The notes below the pieces were generated by a model that saw nothing but the letters and a program-made list of their open reading frames with translations, did no database searches and had not been told where the DNA came from. Source: an uncultured Pseudomonadota bacterium (GTDB lineage Bacteria > Pseudomonadota > Alphaproteobacteria > RUG11792). Taken from it: a stretch of 50,137 nucleotides of DNA. Where the stretch lies: the NCBI GenBank assembly GCA_902798535.1, contig CADBWU010000004.1, positions 1 through 50,137 on the forward strand, written 5' to 3'. Below are positions 16,253-25,175 of the stretch, piece after piece. Position 1 is the first letter of the stretch, and the number at the start of each line of letters is the position of its first letter. The translations under genes were made by a program, and so were the position numbers.

Positions 16253-18337
16253 ATGTTACCTTTAGTTGACGTTGGTATCGTGGCATGTGGCGTGCTAGCT
16301 GTTTTGTTTGCGATATCGAAAATTAATTCTGTCTTCAAGTTGCCTTGCGGGAATGACAGGATGGTTGAAGTTTCCAATGCGATACAGGTTGGAGCAAAAG
16401 CCTATTTGAATAGGCAGTATTCCACGATAGCCCTGGTTGGCGTTGTCGTGACGATATTGCTTGGTGTCTTTTTGTCACCATACGTCGCAGTTGGTTTCGT
16501 TTTAGGGGCAGTTCTTTCCGGAATTGCTGGATATATCGGCATGAATATATCGGTTCGTGCAAACGTTCGGACAGCGGAAGCGGCGAGGACTTCTCTCCAG
16601 AAAGCACTCACCGTGGCATTCGATTCAGGTTCAATAACCGGTATGCTCGTTGTCGGAGCTGGACTTATCGGCGTTTCTTGCTATTATTTCGTCTTACAAT
16701 CGATGAATTTGGATATCCGTGTAGTTACAGAATCGCTAGTAGCGCTGAGCTTCGGGGCATCATTAATTTCGATTTTTGCACGACTCGGTGGCGGTATTTT
16801 CACGAAAGGCGCCGATGTCGGAGCTGATTTAGTTGGAAAAGTTGAATCGAATATTCCCGAAGATGACCCAAGAAATCCAGCAGTCATAGCTGATAATGTT
16901 GGAGACAACGTTGGAGATTGTGCTGGAATGGCGGCGGATTTATTCGAAACATACGCTGTGACAATCGTGGCATCGATGGTTTTGGCTAGCATACATTTTG
17001 CTGAAGACTTCAAAGCGACAATGATGTTATATCCTCTTGCGATAAGCGCAGTTTGCATAATTGGCTCTATAATCGGGACTTATTTTGTCAAGCTCGATTC
17101 ATCCAAGAAAATCATGAAGGCGCTATACAAAGGCTTAATCGCCTCAGGTATTGCTTCAGTAATTTTGATATATGCCATAACAAACCTGATGTTCGATTCA
17201 TTGAATACTGAGATTTCATTTGCAGGCGGTGTCTTTACTCCGGTGAGTTTGCTTCAGTGTTGCTTGGTTGGAGTTGCAGTGACCGGATTACTAGTCGTCG
17301 TAACTGAGTTCTACACGTCGGTTTCATATCGACCAGTCAAGAGCGTTGCAAGCGCCTCGCAGACCGGACATGCGACAAACATAATCCAGGGTCTTGCAGT
17401 TTCAATGGAAGCAACGGCAATGCCGACAATCGTGATTTGTGGTGGTATAATTTGTGCCTACATTTGCGCTGGATTATTCGGCATTGCGATTGCAGCAACG
17501 ACTATGCTTGCATTTGCTGGAATAATCGTCGCACTGGATGCATATGGTCCTGTAACCGATAATGCTGGTGGAATAGCTGAGATGTCTGAATTGCCAGGCG
17601 AGGTACGCGAAATAACAGATGCCCTAGATGCTGTTGGGAATACGACAAAGGCAGTCACAAAGGGATATGCCATAGGCTCAGCTGGGCTTGCTGCACTGGT
17701 TTTGTTTGCCACATACGTGGAGGATTTGGTGCATTACTTTCCGAAACTACACGTTGAGTTTAATTTGCAAAGCCCATATGTCCTGGTTGGGTTGTTGTTT
17801 GGAGCGATGTTGCCATACCTCTTTGGTTCTTTCGGAATGAAGGCGGTTGGCAAAGCTGGAGGAGCCGTGGTGCTTGAAGTACGCAGGCAATTCAAGGAAA
17901 TCAAAGGCATAATGACAGGTGAAGCACAGCCGGACTATAAAGCCGCTGTTGATTTGCTGACTAAATCTGCAATAAAGGAGATGATAGTGCCTTCGATTTT
18001 GCCGCTATTGGCGCCAATTATCGTATATTTCGCGATAGATGCCATAGCTGGTCAAAATGCTGCATTTTCGGCGCTGGGAGCAACCTTAATCGGCACGATA
18101 GTTTCCGGGCTATTTGTTGCTATTTCGATGACGTCAGGCGGTGGCGCATGGGATAACGCAAAGAAATATATAGAAGACGGAAACTTTGGTGGCAAAGGCT
18201 CAGATGCTCATAAAGCGGCAGTCACTGGGGATACTGTCGGAGATCCATACAAAGACACCGCAGGCCCTGCTGTGAACCCAATGATAAAGATAATAAACAT
18301 AGTAGCTCTATTACTGTTGGCAATGTTAGCTGCATAA
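16253..18337 (+). CDS. hppA: Membrane-bound proton-translocating pyrophosphatase, K+-independent type
   Basis: Hydrolyses pyrophosphate and pumps protons across the inner membrane, recovering energy from biosynthesis. About 16 membrane segments over 694 residues, the usual size. Catalytic signatures are complete: [20 protein letters not shown] (about 182-201), [45 protein letters not shown], and the C-terminal [10 protein letters not shown] plus [15 protein letters not shown]. In [17 protein letters not shown] the lysine after GNTT marks the K+-independent class; K+-stimulated enzymes carry Ala there. I use the ATG at 16253, with AGAGGA upstream, rather than the TTG just before it. A terminator follows at 18363. 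Confidence 0.97.
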   Translation: MLPLVDVGIVACGVLAVLFAISKINSVFKLPCGNDRMVEVSNAIQVGAKAYLNRQYSTIALVGVVVTILLGVFLSPYVAVGFVLGAVLSGIAGYIGMNISVRANVRTAEAARTSLQKALTVAFDSGSITGMLVVGAGLIGVSCYYFVLQSMNLDIRVVTESLVALSFGASLISIFARLGGGIFTKGADVGADLVGKVESNIPEDDPRNPAVIADNVGDNVGDCAGMAADLFETYAVTIVASMVLASIHFAEDFKATMMLYPLAISAVCIIGSIIGTYFVKLDSSKKIMKALYKGLIASGIASVILIYAITNLMFDSLNTEISFAGGVFTPVSLLQCCLVGVAVTGLLVVVTEFYTSVSYRPVKSVASASQTGHATNIIQGLAVSMEATAMPTIVICGGIICAYICAGLFGIAIAATTMLAFAGIIVALDAYGPVTDNAGGIAEMSELPGEVREITDALDAVGNTTKAVTKGYAIGSAGLAALVLFATYVEDLVHYFPKLHVEFNLQSPYVLVGLLFGAMLPYLFGSFGMKAVGKAGGAVVLEVRRQFKEIKGIMTGEAQPDYKAAVDLLTKSAIKEMIVPSILPLLAPIIVYFAIDAIAGQNAAFSALGATLIGTIVSGLFVAISMTSGGGAWDNAKKYIEDGNFGGKGSDAHKAAVTGDTVGDPYKDTAGPAVNPMIKIINIVALLLLAMLAA

Positions 18338-18362
18338 AAAATGTTGACTGCATAAAATATGC

Positions 18363-18399
18363 ATAGCGCGCAGATACATGAAAGCGCGCTATATTTTTT
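18363..18399 (+). terminator. Intrinsic terminator of hppA
   Basis: ATAGCGCGC (18363-18371) pairs perfectly with GCGCGCTAT (18384-18392) across a 12-base loop and is followed by a run of six T. It lies about 25 bases after the hppA stop. Confidence 0.85.
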
Positions 18400-18484
18400 C
18401 CAAAACAGTAAATGTACGTCTTTCTTGTTATTTTTCAGACTTTGTAACAATGAAATTATAGGTCGGTGAAATTAGTCGCTTTTT

Positions 18485-18670
18485 ATGAGCGATTTATTGA
18501 AATTAGCGGTTAGCTGTGTGGCTGTTATAGTGAATGTACATGCTGTTGATATGGCGAAATTTCAATTGGATTTGGATGTGAAGAACGAAGGGCAGCTTGC
18601 AGCTATAGCTAAGACGTTGCATTTGGGAGGGGGGATGCTTTTACAGAGCATTACCGTGCGCACGAAATAA
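18485..18670 (+). CDS. Possible small secreted protein, 61 residues
   Basis: Begins MSDLLKLAVSCVAVIVNVHA, which reads as a signal peptide ending in VHA, followed by a short mature part (MAKFQLDLDVKNEGQLAAIA) with three consecutive glycines later. The ribosome binding region (GGTGAAATT) is weak and far away. I do not recognise it. Support is the signal-like start and the position between a terminator and an otherwise empty stretch; chance remains plausible. Confidence 0.35.
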   Translation: MSDLLKLAVSCVAVIVNVHAVDMAKFQLDLDVKNEGQLAAIAKTLHLGGGMLLQSITVRTK

Positions 18671-19031
18671 TTACAAGAATACTCCTGAGGAAAATGACAT
18701 TGTTCGATATGAAAACTTGAAGTATTACTGCATCTGTTAAATTTAATAAATTTAGCGTAGCTAGACATCATATCAAATAATGTAATTACCATAGTTTTTG
18801 TTAAAATATTCTCCGTGCCCCCTATACTCAATGACAATAATTCATAATTTGCAACACGAGGTTAATATTTTGTTAATCTTGCTAATAAACAAATCTAGAG
18901 TTATATAAAGTTGACTTATCATCAATGTTCTGATAATCTGCGCATACCAAACCGATTGATTCTCATTGCATATCTACTACAGATTTTTGTAAAATTTCCT
19001 TGATGTATTTTTTGGATTTGGATCGCGCATT
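18671..19031. other. Spacer without recognisable gene
   Basis: About 360 AT-rich bases between the small putative gene and the MFS carrier. They presumably hold the carrier's promoter. The minus strand is open over 18562-18837 but reads as a Phe/Cys-rich sequence without a family or a ribosome binding site, so I do not call it. I see no tRNA or strong hairpin. Confidence 0.4.
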
Positions 19032-20273
19032 ATGAACGCAAAAAGCTCAAAAGGAGCGTTTTTATCTGTCGTGTTATGCTGGATGTTTTATTTATTTGCA
19101 TATGTCATTAGAGTTGAACCTAGTGTTGTCGCAAAAAGTTTGATGAATGAGTTTGGAATAACCTCATCTGTTATCGGTTTTTTAGGTTCAATAGCTTACT
19201 TACCGTATGTTGCTATGCAAATTCCCTGTGGGGTTATTACAGATAAATTAGGGACAAAAACTGTAGTTTTAGGTAGTTGTGCTATTTGTTCAATCGGTGC
19301 TTTTATTTTTGGCTCAGCTAATTCTGTCTTGCAATTGGAGATTTCTAGATTTTTGATCGGTCTTTCGACGGCGGCTGCGTTTTTATGTTGCGGAAAAATT
19401 GCCACAGAATTTTTCGATAAACGTAAATATGCGATGTTTATGGGAATAGCTATGTGTATGGGATGCCTCGGTGGCATTGCAGGAAGTTCTCCAACGGCTT
19501 ATTTGGTTGCGAAATTTGGATGGAGAATAGCGACTTATGTCATTGCCACTTTCGGATTCGTTTTGACCTTGATGGTATTTTCCTTCATGAAAAAAAGTCC
19601 AAAAGTTCAGACTGCTGAAGAAACTCATATTTTAACTGGGCTGAAGGTAATAGCTAAGCAACCAAGAGCGTGGATACTTGGCTTTTATGGGGCTATGACA
19701 TATTTGCCGTTAAGCGCGCTTGCGGAACTATGGGTCGTTCCATTTATGGAACACAGGTATGGAGTCAGCACAACCAAGGCGGCTATTTCTTCAATTATAA
19801 TATTCATTGGTTTTGCAACTGGTTCTGTTGTTGCCGCATGGGTAGCAGAGAAAATAAATAGCTATAAGAAAACGGTAATTATGTTCACTTTAGGAATAGC
19901 TTTGGCGTTTGGTATTGCTATCTACAGTGATGATATTAGCTATGATGTTTGCTTACTTATGCTATTTATAGGTGGGACTTGCGCCGGCACCAACAACCTG
20001 GTTTTCCCGATAGCATATGATTTGGTTCCGCCCGCATATGGAGGAACATCTGCTGGGTTTACGAATGCACTGGTTATGTCAAGCGGGATGTTATTTCAGC
20101 CGCTTTTGGGAAAAATCCTTGATTTTGTTAGAAATGGTTTAGTTGATGAAGCTGGAGCGCCTGTTTATAATTTGACTATGTATCGAAGCGCTTTCTTAGC
20201 TGTTTTAGTCGCGCTATGCCTCGCTATGATTGCTTCCTTCTTTATCAATGATTTGAAGCATAAGGACGATTAG
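19032..20273 (+). CDS. Major facilitator superfamily transporter
   Basis: A 413-residue, 12-segment inner-membrane carrier. The motif A loop between segments 2 and 3 is GVITDKLGTKTVVLG. The N-terminal part (LFAYVIRVEPSVVAKSLMNEFGI) and GGTCAGTNNLVFPIAYDLVPP, GTSAGFTNALVMSSGMLFQPLLGK in the second half are typical of MFS carriers for organic anions or nucleotide-like solutes, but the substrate cannot be read from the sequence. The gene ends 3 bases before rsmE, so they are probably co-transcribed. In host-dependent bacteria such carriers import metabolites; that role is inference. Confidence 0.88.
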   Translation: MNAKSSKGAFLSVVLCWMFYLFAYVIRVEPSVVAKSLMNEFGITSSVIGFLGSIAYLPYVAMQIPCGVITDKLGTKTVVLGSCAICSIGAFIFGSANSVLQLEISRFLIGLSTAAAFLCCGKIATEFFDKRKYAMFMGIAMCMGCLGGIAGSSPTAYLVAKFGWRIATYVIATFGFVLTLMVFSFMKKSPKVQTAEETHILTGLKVIAKQPRAWILGFYGAMTYLPLSALAELWVVPFMEHRYGVSTTKAAISSIIIFIGFATGSVVAAWVAEKINSYKKTVIMFTLGIALAFGIAIYSDDISYDVCLLMLFIGGTCAGTNNLVFPIAYDLVPPAYGGTSAGFTNALVMSSGMLFQPLLGKILDFVRNGLVDEAGAPVYNLTMYRSAFLAVLVALCLAMIASFFINDLKHKDD

Positions 20274-20276
20274 GAG

Positions 20277-20981
20277 GTGTCCAGACATATACCAAGAATA
20301 TATTGCCCTGAGTGTAATAGCGAAGGATTTTGGGTGCCAGAGTATCAACGTAACCATATGGTACACGTTTTACGAATGCGGGAAGGTACCCAAATTTTGG
20401 CATTCAATGAAACGCATGGAGAATGGCTATGCGAGATAGAATCGATACGGAAATCATCGATAGACATAAGGATGATATCTCAAACACGAGCATTTATGAA
20501 CTCGCCAAAATTGGCTTTGGGTATATGTCAAATTAAACCTGAAAATATGAAGTTAGTAATAGAAAAATGTACTGAACTCGGAGTAACTGACTTTTATCTT
20601 TTGAAGAGCGAGTATACCAACTACACCAATAATATCAATAAATTAAGGCGGATTGCTATTTTTGCATCTGAGCAATCGGAGCGCATGGATATCCCTAATA
20701 TAAATGAAGAAAAGCATCTGCATGAATTTGTAAATAATCTACCGGCAGAGTATGCGTGGTTTTCTGCAATAGAACGAATTGGAGATGCACAATATCTGTT
20801 AGATTTTGATTTAGACGCTAATCCTCTAGGTTTTATAGTTGGGGCAGAAGGAGGTTTTTCGGATGCAGAAAAATTGTTGTTAAATCAAAAGACGACGGCA
20901 ATTTGCCTTTCTCAAAATATACTGCGCTCAGAAACTGCGGCCATAGTCTGTATAGCGTTTGTGGGAATGATGAAAAAGTAG
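20277..20981 (+). CDS. rsmE: 16S rRNA m3U1498 methyltransferase RsmE
   Basis: A SPOUT methyltransferase modifying U1498 of 16S rRNA. The N-terminal PUA-like part includes HMVHVLRMREGTQILAFNETHGEWLCEI. The knot region has LALGICQIKPENMKLVIEKCTELGV, then GFIVGAEGGFSDAEKLLL and LSQNILRSETAAIVCIA, the S-adenosylmethionine-binding trefoil loops. 234 residues is usual. The start is a GTG at 20277, three bases after the carrier gene's stop, with AAGGA about 10 bases ahead. The minus-strand ispE converges on it from downstream. Confidence 0.94.
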   Translation: MSRHIPRIYCPECNSEGFWVPEYQRNHMVHVLRMREGTQILAFNETHGEWLCEIESIRKSSIDIRMISQTRAFMNSPKLALGICQIKPENMKLVIEKCTELGVTDFYLLKSEYTNYTNNINKLRRIAIFASEQSERMDIPNINEEKHLHEFVNNLPAEYAWFSAIERIGDAQYLLDFDLDANPLGFIVGAEGGFSDAEKLLLNQKTTAICLSQNILRSETAAIVCIAFVGMMKK

Positions 20982-21029
20982 ATAGGAACGAGATATGGTG
21001 AAGTTATGAATGCACCACATTGCTCCTTC

Positions 21030-21860
21030 CTAAAATAGGCTTATAGTTTTAAATGCATATGGCAGTGCGAAAAAGCCGGGAGGCAAGTTATTTACTATCG
21101 CAAAACAAGTTGCTCCAGAACCCGAAATTCCACAAGCAATGGGAGACATTTTTAATAAGTCATGCAAAATGTATCTCAATTGTGGTGCTAAGTCTAACGC
21201 TGAATTTTGAAGGGAATTATAGAAATTATGTAACTGAAAGTGCTCCATAATGTATTTAAAATCCGCAATGTTTCTGCGAAAAGGTTCTTTTAGGTTGTTA
21301 AAAACTTTTGGCGTGGAAAGTTTGGTGCCGTCATTGATAATCAGAATATGTTGGCGGCCTATTGGCAAGTCAATTTCTCGAATTTCTCCATCAACTCCTG
21401 TTCCATTTAAATACACCAAACGACAATTTGTGAAGTATTTGAATAGGAAGACTCGGGTATCTGCCCCTAGAGAGGAAAACAAATCGATATATGATAATTT
21501 TTCTTGTTGAGAAAATTTCCAAAAATCAAAAACAGAGTTGATAAAACAAGCTGCATCACTGGAACCTCCGCCAAGTCCAGCACAAATAGGAATATTTTTT
21601 ACGATATCCAAATGCGGAATTTTTTTATTAAAATATTTCGTCAAAATTTGCCATGCCTTAGTTATCAAGTTATCTTTAATTCCCGGAATTATTGCTGAGT
21701 TTTCATTAAATTCTTTGTCAGGATAAAAAATTAACTCGTCATATACATTTTGCAAAAAGGCAAAAATACTTTGCATTTCATGGTAACCACTATCTGATTT
21801 TCCGGTGATATTCAATAATAAATTGACTTTTGCAAGAGCACGCGATACAATCAAAGACAT
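21030..21860 (-). CDS. ispE: 4-diphosphocytidyl-2-C-methyl-D-erythritol kinase
   Basis: A GHMP-family kinase in the MEP isoprenoid pathway that phosphorylates CDP-ME at the 2-hydroxyl. The N-terminal motif is ALAKVNLLLNITGKSDSGYHEMQSIF; the ATP-binding GHMP loop is PICAGLGGGSSDAACF (about 91-106); the C-terminal motif is MSPIACGISGSGATCFAI. I set the start at the ATG at 21860 ([11 protein letters not shown]). An in-frame ATG at 21878 would add six residues but lies inside the divergent gene. The two gene starts overlap by two bases. ispG of the same pathway is at 30.6 kb. 276 residues is normal. Confidence 0.94.
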   Translation of the reverse strand: MSLIVSRALAKVNLLLNITGKSDSGYHEMQSIFAFLQNVYDELIFYPDKEFNENSAIIPGIKDNLITKAWQILTKYFNKKIPHLDIVKNIPICAGLGGGSSDAACFINSVFDFWKFSQQEKLSYIDLFSSLGADTRVFLFKYFTNCRLVYLNGTGVDGEIREIDLPIGRQHILIINDGTKLSTPKVFNNLKEPFRRNIADFKYIMEHFQLHNFYNSLQNSALDLAPQLRYILHDLLKMSPIACGISGSGATCFAIVNNLPPGFFALPYAFKTISLF

Positions 21861-22569
21861 GAGCAAAATTTCATCCAAGACAAGCTTAACTCAATTAGAA
21901 CGACTGTTATCCATATGGTATCGGACGTTCGGGATTGAGCATGTTTTCCATGTGGTTGATTGTACGGAAAAATCTGACAAGACTCAAGAAGTAGAGGTGA
22001 AGCAAGCTTGTGAACAGTTGAATTTTTCATCATTGGATAAGCTGAAACAAGCAGTATTGGCTTTGGATTTTCCTTTAAAAAAAACTGCGAGACATACAGT
22101 ATTTTCTGATGGCAACCCTAACTCTGCTGTGATGATTATAGGAGAAGCCCCTGGGCAAGACGAAGATGAGCAGGGAAAGCCATTTGTTGGTCAGAGTGGT
22201 AAATTGCTAAATGCCATGCTATCGTCTGTCGGATTAAGGCGTGATGAAGTGTATATCTCTAACATAGTTTTTTGGCGTCCTCCTGGAAACCGGACTCCTT
22301 CTGCCGAAGAAATTGCATTTTGTATGCCATATGTGGAACAACACGTGAAACTGGTGCATCCCAAGGTTCTTTTGCTTCTTGGAGGCGTTGCTGTGAAATC
22401 TATATTAAATACCTCAGAATCAATTTCGAGACTTCGTGGTTCCCGTAGCACTTACCTGAACATTCCTACAATCGCTACATTTCATCCAGCGTATTTGTTA
22501 CGTTCCCCGGTTCAAAAATCTCTAGCTTTTCGAGATTTTATCTTGTTGAGGAAAACTCTTTCTGCTTAG
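21859..22569 (+). CDS. Family 4-type uracil-DNA glycosylase
   Basis: Removes uracil from DNA. The motifs are clear: [23 protein letters not shown] (motif 1, about 92-114), [38 protein letters not shown], and motif 2 [11 protein letters not shown]. Family-4 enzymes normally carry four cysteines for an iron-sulfur cluster. Here the position usually KCRPP is FWRPP, and the N-terminal pair is not evident ([14 protein letters not shown]), so the cluster may be absent or altered, as in some alphaproteobacterial members. The first 60 residues are poorly conserved. The start is divergent from and overlaps ispE by two bases. 236 residues. Confidence 0.9.
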   Translation: MSKISSKTSLTQLERLLSIWYRTFGIEHVFHVVDCTEKSDKTQEVEVKQACEQLNFSSLDKLKQAVLALDFPLKKTARHTVFSDGNPNSAVMIIGEAPGQDEDEQGKPFVGQSGKLLNAMLSSVGLRRDEVYISNIVFWRPPGNRTPSAEEIAFCMPYVEQHVKLVHPKVLLLLGGVAVKSILNTSESISRLRGSRSTYLNIPTIATFHPAYLLRSPVQKSLAFRDFILLRKTLSA

Positions 22570-22751
22570 ATTTACCTCTTTTTGTTGTGGGGGGTTTCAA
22601 ATATAAGGGATAGAACAAAACTAGCTGCGGAGTAGAATTTTTTGCCCGTTTTGCTTAGTGAGCTGTTGTTTTTGAGCGTAATAAAATTATAAAATTTTAT
22701 ATTTTTTTCATATAATTGCTTGTGGATTAGTCTTAGTTTTTAGAGAAGAAT

Positions 22752-23339
22752 ATGAACATAAAATCTTTGTGCTTAGCCGGAATAATTTGTATTTCCGTCG
22801 GAACGAGCGCTGAACCAAAGGATGGAGCTTTACATGCAGAAAATCACAACAATGTCACTAATGCTAATTGGATGAATGTGTCTCCAAATGACGATATCGT
22901 GCCAAACATAGCGAATCAGACATTACAGAATACGCAACAACAAAATATCAATGTTGCAGATCATGTGCCAGCTCTGATAACTGTTCCGGCCATAAATGAA
23001 CAACCGAATAATAATGTTCAGGCTCATAACCAACCTGCAAATATAATGCCATTCCCAGCACAAATTGTGAATGGTGATTTGCATATCCCGCAAGACCTAG
23101 GGCAGATATTAGGATTGGGAACTGGTGGATTTGGGTATTTCGATATTGTCGTACCGGATATTGCAAATCTAAATGCGAATGAACAAAACGGAGATGTTAC
23201 AAACCATGCGCCAGCTCTGATAACTGTTCCAGCCATAAATGAACAACTGAATAATAATATTTCGGCTCATATGTCGCAAACAAGTGCAACCACGGAGTTT
23301 GGACAGAATATGAATAATGGTCAGCAAGAAAATTTATAG
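22752..23339 (+). CDS. Secreted Asn/Gln-rich protein with an internal duplication
   Basis: 195 residues with a signal peptide (MNIKSLCLAGIICISVGTSA) and a mature part rich in Asn, Gln, Pro and His. A 26-residue unit occurs twice, 81 codons apart: DHVPALITVPAINEQPNNNV and NHAPALITVPAINEQLNNNI, at about 22953-23030 and 23196-23273. Between them is a Gly-rich segment (LGQILGLGTGGFGYFDIVVP). No family is recognised. A hairpin terminator follows at 23413. AGAAGA lies a few bases ahead of the ATG. Confidence 0.7.
   Translation: MNIKSLCLAGIICISVGTSAEPKDGALHAENHNNVTNANWMNVSPNDDIVPNIANQTLQNTQQQNINVADHVPALITVPAINEQPNNNVQAHNQPANIMPFPAQIVNGDLHIPQDLGQILGLGTGGFGYFDIVVPDIANLNANEQNGDVTNHAPALITVPAINEQLNNNISAHMSQTSATTEFGQNMNNGQQENL
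22953..23273 (+). repeat. Two-copy 78-base direct repeat inside a secreted-protein gene
   Basis: The copies at about 22953-23030 and 23196-23273 share the core CCAGCTCTGATAACTGTTCC and the following CCATAAATGAACAAC, with scattered substitutions. The offset is 243 bases, a multiple of three, so the duplication is in frame. Confidence 0.8.
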
Positions 23340-23412
23340 ATAATTTGGATAATGACGCGGACAAAATGAGTTTGTAGCCACTAAATTTATATCCATAAAT
23401 ACTCATTACATA

Positions 23413-23452
23413 AATTACACATATATAAAATACTGTATATGTGTAATTTTTT
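23413..23452 (+). terminator. Intrinsic terminator after the Asn-rich gene
   Basis: AATTACACATATA (23413-23425) pairs perfectly with TATATGTGTAATT (23436-23448) across a 10-base loop, and the run of T extends to 23452. It lies 74 bases after the stop codon. Confidence 0.65.
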
Positions 23453-23524
23453 GATTACCCCAAATACATTTTATTTGGCAATTGAACTGCAGTTGAAACT
23501 ATCTAACGCTCAGTATCTGCTCAT

Positions 23525-23737
23525 CTATGCGATGTCATTGCCATCATTATTATTGCCAAAGGTTAATACTTTTAATCTATTATGTAACTTTTCAAGTTCA
23601 TTATTAAGGGCAATAGCCTTAAAACTAAGCACATTCGAACTTGAATTACTGGTCAGAATCTTCAATTCATCTTTTATATGTGTTTCTTTTTCACGAAGAT
23701 TACGTATTTCATTTTTCCCAACTGAATAAAAAGACAT
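23525..23737 (-). CDS. Possible small coiled-coil protein, 70 residues
   Basis: Minus-strand reading gives a hydrophilic, heptad-like sequence (KNEIRNLREKETHIKDELKI, then ALNNELEKLHNRLKVLTF) with no signal peptide or membrane segment. The opposite strand is also open here but is hydrophobic and unstructured, so the minus strand is the better candidate. I see no clear ribosome binding site. Function unknown; it could be a cytosolic adaptor or simply chance. Confidence 0.4.
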   Translation of the reverse strand: MSFYSVGKNEIRNLREKETHIKDELKILTSNSSSNVLSFKAIALNNELEKLHNRLKVLTFGNNNDGNDIA

Positions 23738-23946
23738 ATTAATTTACCAGAATATCCACATTTGTATTGTCATACATTTATAAAGAAAATGCAAGAATTG
23801 AGTATTGTATAAGTTCATCACATATGAAACAAAAGTTGGAGTGAGTTAGGCAAAATGAACTAAGTTAAACTAGTCTTTGTCTCATATGTTATGAGCTTAT
23901 ATAGGGGATAAAGTTTTTTCAAATAATTTTCTCGAATATATAAGAA

Positions 23947-23975
23947 TTGCTTAGGTAACAATGGGGAGCTATGAT
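23947..23975 (+). promoter_or_regulatory. Sigma-70-type promoter of the carboxypeptidase gene
   Basis: TTGCTT (23947-23952), a 17-base spacer and TATGAT (23970-23975) lie 48 bases upstream of the ATG of the downstream carboxypeptidase gene. Confidence 0.5.
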
Positions 23976-24023
23976 ACAATGAAAAATACATAATACTCTT
24001 TTGTAGCATTTTTTTTGCGTTTA

Positions 24024-25097
24024 ATGAATTTGTTTTTTAAAATTTTAATTTGTTTTTTGGTTATACAAAATGCGAGCCAACTAAACATAGTTGCTCAAAC
24101 AGTTGATAATAAACAGAGCGAAAAAAAAGCAGCAATAGTGATAGATTATACGAATGGTCAAAAAATTTTGTATAGTGATAGATCGAAAGAGAAGAGATAT
24201 CCAGCATCCTTAACAAAAATGATGACGGTATATCTTTTATTTGATGCTCTCAAAAACAGGAAAGTTAGTTTAAATACAAAGTTTCGAGTTTCTAAATATG
24301 CTACAGCGCAAGCCCCGAGCAAACTTGGATTAAAAGTAGGGGCTAAGATTTCGGTTTCTGATGCAATAAAGGCTTTATTCGTAAAATCCGCTAATGATGT
24401 TGCAGTTGTTGTTGCAGAAGGGCTTGCTGGAAGTGTGAGGGGCTTTTGCAATTTGATGAATAAGAAAAGTCGCATGCTTGGGATGTTAAATACACATTTC
24501 GAAAATTCATCTGGGCTTCCAGATGCGAAACAAACAAGCACAGCTGAAGATATGGCAAAACTCGGTATGGCACTTTTTCGAGATTTTTCTCAATATCGGC
24601 ACTATTTGTCTCTTAAAAAGTTTACATACGGAAAGAAGAAATATACAACTCACTGCAAAATTCTTCAATGGTATAAAGGGGCAGACTTTGCAAAAACAGG
24701 TTACATATGTGCATCAGGATTTAACCTTGTGGTGTCTGCAAGTCGTTATGATAAGGCAGGCAAATCTAGGAGACTTTTTATTGTGGTGATGGGAGGAGAG
24801 AGCGCAAAAGCAAGAGATTTATACGCTGGACAGCTAATGGATAAATATTTTGATAACTATAAGATATCTGCTCAAAAAGACAAAGAACTATTGTCTAAAA
24901 AGAGTTTGACTGCTCAGATCAGTAAGTCTGAAATGCTTGAGGAAGTTGTGCATGCTGATAACGAAATAGTCATATCGAACTTTAATAAAATGCTTGATGC
25001 TCTTTATAAGGATAATGATGAGTGTTTACTATCTGAAGATGAGATAATGGTTCATCCAAATCAGCATAAAACAAAGAGCAAAAGAAAAGCTAAGTAA
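24024..25097 (+). CDS. D-alanyl-D-alanine carboxypeptidase (DacA/DacC type)
   Basis: A periplasmic penicillin-binding protein that trims the terminal D-Ala of peptidoglycan stem peptides. Signal peptide MNLFFKILICFLVIQNASQL, then the three active-site motifs in order: SLTK (S62, K65), SAN (122-124) and KTG (223-225), with NSSGLP at 160-165. I use the ATG at 24024; a TTG three codons earlier is possible. The catalytic domain is followed by about 90 charged residues ending in a Lys-rich tail (HKTKSKRKAK), rather than the amphipathic membrane-anchoring helix of DacA. 357 residues. A promoter lies at 23947-23975. Confidence 0.93.
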   Translation: MNLFFKILICFLVIQNASQLNIVAQTVDNKQSEKKAAIVIDYTNGQKILYSDRSKEKRYPASLTKMMTVYLLFDALKNRKVSLNTKFRVSKYATAQAPSKLGLKVGAKISVSDAIKALFVKSANDVAVVVAEGLAGSVRGFCNLMNKKSRMLGMLNTHFENSSGLPDAKQTSTAEDMAKLGMALFRDFSQYRHYLSLKKFTYGKKKYTTHCKILQWYKGADFAKTGYICASGFNLVVSASRYDKAGKSRRLFIVVMGGESAKARDLYAGQLMDKYFDNYKISAQKDKELLSKKSLTAQISKSEMLEEVVHADNEIVISNFNKMLDALYKDNDECLLSEDEIMVHPNQHKTKSKRKAK

Positions 25098-25175
25098 GAG
25101 GAATTAACTGTTCATTAACGAAATGACAGTAGTATTTATACAGGGATATAAGCTTTATTGAAAGAATTTTGGTTT

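Noticed and set aside
16684-17058. 124-codon minus-strand frame opposite hppA
   Set aside because: Lies wholly within a perfectly conserved pyrophosphatase on the plus strand.
18562-18837. 91-codon minus-strand frame over the small gene and spacer
   Set aside because: No ribosome site, unusual composition, and overlaps the better-supported plus-strand signal-peptide frame.
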